64,000 bases of DNA from Burkholderiaceae bacterium. GTDB taxonomy: Bacteria; Pseudomonadota; Gammaproteobacteria; Burkholderiales; Burkholderiaceae_C. Location: NCBI GenBank assembly GCA_026125795.1, contig JAHCKM010000002.1, positions 1-64,000 of the forward strand, given 5' to 3'. The notes below the pieces were generated by a model. That model did not search any database. It was not told where the DNA came from and worked only from the letters and a program-made list of their open reading frames with translations. This document shows, piece after piece, positions 61,673-64,000 of the stretch (position 1 is the stretch's first letter; each line of letters starts with the position of its first letter). Position numbers and translations under genes: made by a program.

Positions 61673-62551
61673 CTACACGCAGCGCCGGTGCCGCTCGATG
61701 CAGGTGTCGAGCACCTCGCCGCCGTCGCGCTGCCACCAGTTGGCGGCCGAGAAGATCTCGACCTCGCTGTAGCCGGCATACCCTTGCGCCTCCACCGACG
61801 CGCGCAGCGCCTTCAGATCGATCACGCCGTCGCCCATCATGCCGCGGTCGTTCAGCAGGTCGGTGGTCGGCACCAGCCAGTCGCACACGTGCAGCGCCAG
61901 CAGCCGCGCGCGACCGGCGCGCGCGATCTGCTGGTGCAGCTTGGGGTCCCACCACACGTGGTAGGCATCGACCGCGACGCCGAGCGCGCCGGTGTTGTTC
62001 GGGTCGAGCGCATCGCACACGTCGAGTGCCTGCTCCAGCGTGTTGATGCAGGCGCGGTCGGCGGCGTACATCGGGTGCAGCGGCTCGATCGCCAGCGGCA
62101 AGCCGCGCTCGCGCGCATCGTCGAGCAGCGCCGCGATGCCCTCGGTGACCTGCGCGCGCGCGCCGGCGAGGTCGCGGTGCGCCGGCGAGCCGCTCAACGC
62201 GCCGGGCAGCGCGCCGACCACCAGCACCAGGCAGGCGGCATTCAGCGTGCAGGCTTCATCGAGTGCGCGCCGGTTGTCGTCGCGCATCGCTTGTTTCGAC
62301 GCGGCGTCGGTGTAGGTGAACATGCCGCCGCGGCAGTAGCCCGACAGCTCGAGGCCGAGCGCCTGGACCTGGCGCGCGATCGTGTCGAGCCCGGCGGCAG
62401 CGACCTGGTCGCGCCAGGGCGAGATCGCGCGGATGCCGCGCTGCGCACAGGCGTCGAGGATCTGCGGCAGCGGCCAATCCTGGCCGCGCTGCTTGCGCAC
62501 CGTCGCGGTGTTGATCGACAGCCAGCGGTGGTCGTGCGAGAAGTCGCGCAT
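61673..62551 (-). CDS. sugar phosphate isomerase/epimerase family protein (TIM barrel)
   Basis: A 292-residue xylose-isomerase-like TIM barrel. Metal-binding positions are in LAIEPLHPMYAAD, GVAVDAYHVWWDP, LHVCDWL and GYSEVEIFS, where Glu, Asp, His and Glu would be ligands. Likely isomerase, epimerase or dehydratase for a sugar or polyol derivative, in one operon with the DUF993 protein and the Gfo/Idh/MocA oxidoreductase upstream. Confidence 0.85.
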   Translation of the reverse strand: MRDFSHDHRWLSINTATVRKQRGQDWPLPQILDACAQRGIRAISPWRDQVAAAGLDTIARQVQALGLELSGYCRGGMFTYTDAASKQAMRDDNRRALDEACTLNAACLVLVVGALPGALSGSPAHRDLAGARAQVTEGIAALLDDARERGLPLAIEPLHPMYAADRACINTLEQALDVCDALDPNNTGALGVAVDAYHVWWDPKLHQQIARAGRARLLALHVCDWLVPTTDLLNDRGMMGDGVIDLKALRASVEAQGYAGYSEVEIFSAANWWQRDGGEVLDTCIERHRRCV

Positions 62552-62563
62552 GCTCCGCGGCGC

Positions 62564-63748
62564 TCAGGCGTCGACACCGTGCAGCGCCAGCAGCGTCTTC
62601 ATGCGGCGCACCGCGAGGTCGGGCTGCTCGATCAATCCAGCCGCATCGGCCAGGCGGAACAGCTCGGCCAGGTGCGGCAGCGAACGGGTGCTCTGTTGTC
62701 CCCCGACCATGATGAAGTGGTTCTGATGGCCGTTGAGCCAGGCCATGAACACCACGCCCGTTTTGTAATAGCGCGTCGGCGCCTTGAAGATGTGGCGGCT
62801 TAAGCCCACCGTGGGCTCGAGGATCTGGTGGAAGCGCACCGCATCGCCCGCGGCCAGCGCGGCGAGCGCGGCGCTCGCGGCTGGCGCGATGGCGTCGAAG
62901 ATGCCGAGCAGCGCATCGCTTTGCTGCTGGTTCGGTGCCCGGCCGACGCCATCGCCGGCGATCAGCTCGGGGTAGTTGAAGTCGTCGCCGGTGTACATGC
63001 GCACGCCCGCAGGCAGGCGCCGGCGCATCGCGATCTCCTTGTCCTTGTCGAGCAGCGAGATCTTGATGCCGTCGACCTTGGCCGCGTGCGCCTCGATGAT
63101 GCCGAGCGCGGTCGACATCGCGCGATCGATGTCGTGCGAACCCCAGTAGCCTGCCAGCGCCGGATCGAACATGTCACCGAGCCAGTGCAGGATCACCGGC
63201 TGCCTCGCCTGCGACAGCACGCGGTCGTAAACGCGCTCGAAGTCGGCGGGGCCCGTCGCCACCCGCGTGAGCGCGCGGCTGGCCATCACGATCAGGCGGC
63301 CGCCGAGCTGCTCGATCGCGGACATCTGCTCCTCGTAGGCGCGGATCACGTCGTCGACACCTTTTGCGGCCTCGGGCGCGAGGTGGTCGGTGCCGCAGCC
63401 GCTGGCTACCCGTGCGCCGGGCACGTCGCGCGCCGCATCGAGGCAACGCCGGATCAGCTCCAGCGAGGTCGGCCAGTCGAGCCCCATGCCACGCTGCGCG
63501 GTGTCCATCGCCTCGGCCACGCCAAGTCCCAGGCCCCACAGGCGCTGGCGGTAGGCGATGGTGGTGTCCCAGTCGATCGCGCAATCGAGCCACGGGTCGC
63601 CGGCGGCGCGCGCGTCGGCCACCACGTGGGCCGCCGAGTACGCGATGCGGTTGAACGGCGTGCCGACCTGCGCCGGCCGGAACGCGCCGGGCGCCCGCAG
63701 CGTGTAGGGCGCGAGCGTGCCGTCGGCGCGGGGCAGGTTGATCTTCAT
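62564..63748 (-). CDS. DUF993 protein (dihydrodipicolinate-synthase-like)
   Basis: A 394-residue DUF993 family member. The N-terminus is MKINLPRADGTLAPYTLR, followed by GTPFNRIAYSAAHVVADARA. Segments GTDHLAPE, VILHWLGDMFDPALAGYWG and VDGIKISLLDKDKEIAMRRRLP are characteristic. The lysine of KISLLD is the candidate Schiff-base lysine. Predicted aldolase-type carbon-carbon lyase or dehydratase acting on a sugar acid. It lies 12 bp upstream of the isomerase gene and 12 bp downstream of the oxidoreductase gene. Confidence 0.87.
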   Translation of the reverse strand: MKINLPRADGTLAPYTLRAPGAFRPAQVGTPFNRIAYSAAHVVADARAAGDPWLDCAIDWDTTIAYRQRLWGLGLGVAEAMDTAQRGMGLDWPTSLELIRRCLDAARDVPGARVASGCGTDHLAPEAAKGVDDVIRAYEEQMSAIEQLGGRLIVMASRALTRVATGPADFERVYDRVLSQARQPVILHWLGDMFDPALAGYWGSHDIDRAMSTALGIIEAHAAKVDGIKISLLDKDKEIAMRRRLPAGVRMYTGDDFNYPELIAGDGVGRAPNQQQSDALLGIFDAIAPAASAALAALAAGDAVRFHQILEPTVGLSRHIFKAPTRYYKTGVVFMAWLNGHQNHFIMVGGQQSTRSLPHLAELFRLADAAGLIEQPDLAVRRMKTLLALHGVDA

Positions 63749-63760
63749 CGCGAGGGCCCT

Positions 63761-64000
63761 CTACAACGACAGCGCAGGCACGTCGACCCAGCGCCGCTCT
63801 TTCCAGCTCTGAAGCGCGGCCTCGACCAGCTGCACGCCCTTGGCACCTTCGGACAAGGTCCACTGGTACGGCGCATCCTCGGTGACATGTCGAATGAACG
63901 CCTCCCACTGGATCTTGAAGCCGTTGTCGTAGGTCTGCGCGTCGGGCACCTCTTGCCACTGGTCGAAGAAGTTCATCGTCTGCTTGACGTCGGGGTTCCA
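63761..64000 (-). CDS. Gfo/Idh/MocA family oxidoreductase, C-terminal part (runs off the window)
   Basis: The last 79 residues of an oxidoreductase. [50 protein letters not shown] fit the C-terminus of Gfo/Idh/MocA sugar/inositol dehydrogenases. The 5' part lies beyond position 64000. Same strand and close spacing (12 bp) to the DUF993 gene indicate one operon for a sugar or polyol. Confidence 0.82.
   Translation of the reverse strand, partial: WNPDVKQTMNFFDQWQEVPDAQTYDNGFKIQWEAFIRHVTEDAPYQWTLSEGAKGVQLVEAALQSWKERRWVDVPALSL

Overview
The window is very GC-rich (about 70 percent by eye) and gene-dense. It has no rRNA, tRNA, CRISPR array, prophage or recognisable insertion sequence. Two Bug-type tricarboxylate-transporter binding proteins, aromatic-acid catabolism genes, MauG/Sco/cupredoxin redox genes and GC-rich palindromic repeats of the CCCCCGAGGGGGC kind all point to a chromosomal segment of a betaproteobacterium of the order Burkholderiales, probably near the Rubrivivax/Leptothrix/Methylibium group. 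That placement is inference from gene content, not from a marker gene.

Layout. 0.1-8.1 kb: housekeeping and small catabolic genes. These are a LolD/MacB-type ATPase, NudC carrying a repeat-derived insert, a Bug receptor with an AtuA-like pair under a divergent LysR with a clear T-N11-A operator, aldose epimerase, a DUF1697 protein and a glyoxalase II-like hydrolase. 8.1-8.3 kb: a three-copy 76-bp tandem repeat with compensatory stem changes. 8.3-28.8 kb: a phenylpropanoid (ferulate/coniferyl type) catabolic island. A leftward operon (crotonase, feruloyl-CoA synthetase-like ligase, alpha/beta hydrolase-SnoaL fusion, MarR) and a XylR/DmpR-type sigma-54 activator face a rightward operon (vanillin/benzaldehyde dehydrogenase, LivK-like binding protein, coniferyl-alcohol dehydrogenase, DUF1302, DUF1329, YCF48-like, MMPL transporter, HSL esterase), followed by AraC, a CYP199-like P450 and a convergent cytochrome c. 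A textbook -24/-12 promoter and two XylR-type upstream sites lie in the divergent gap. 28.9-36.5 kb: a KdpE-like remnant, CorA, two sterol-desaturase-family hydroxylases, a frameshifted ArsR-rhodanese gene, DUF2147, a membrane-anchored AraC regulator, an ankyrin protein and a lipoprotein with a Gly/Thr repeat.

36.6-48.8 kb: TauD-type dioxygenase with a Bug receptor, an exo/endonuclease-like protein, a large winged-helix/NTPase/TPR regulator facing two small exported proteins, a glycolipid-binding-like protein, TSUP and MFS transporters, GNAT, an Ldh2-type dehydrogenase and an orphan ParA. 49.0-56.7 kb: an electron-transfer module (di-heme peroxidase, cytochrome c, cupredoxin, Sco, and a chemoreceptor translationally coupled to Sco), convergent with a second module (MauG-like protein, small exported protein, amidohydrolase, FAD oxidoreductase). 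56.8-64.0 kb: arginase, serine hydrolase, LysR, an HPF/TerB-like/TerC set with weak TTG starts, and the end of a sugar or polyol catabolic operon (Gfo/Idh/MocA, DUF993, sugar-phosphate isomerase) running off the right edge.

The strongest biological unit is the 8.3-28.8 kb island. Its enzymes can be arranged as coniferyl alcohol or aldehyde to ferulate, to feruloyl-CoA, to vanillin, to vanillate. It adds an uncharacterised envelope set (DUF1302/DUF1329/YCF48/MMPL) and a P450, with cis-sites that suggest dual activator/repressor control.
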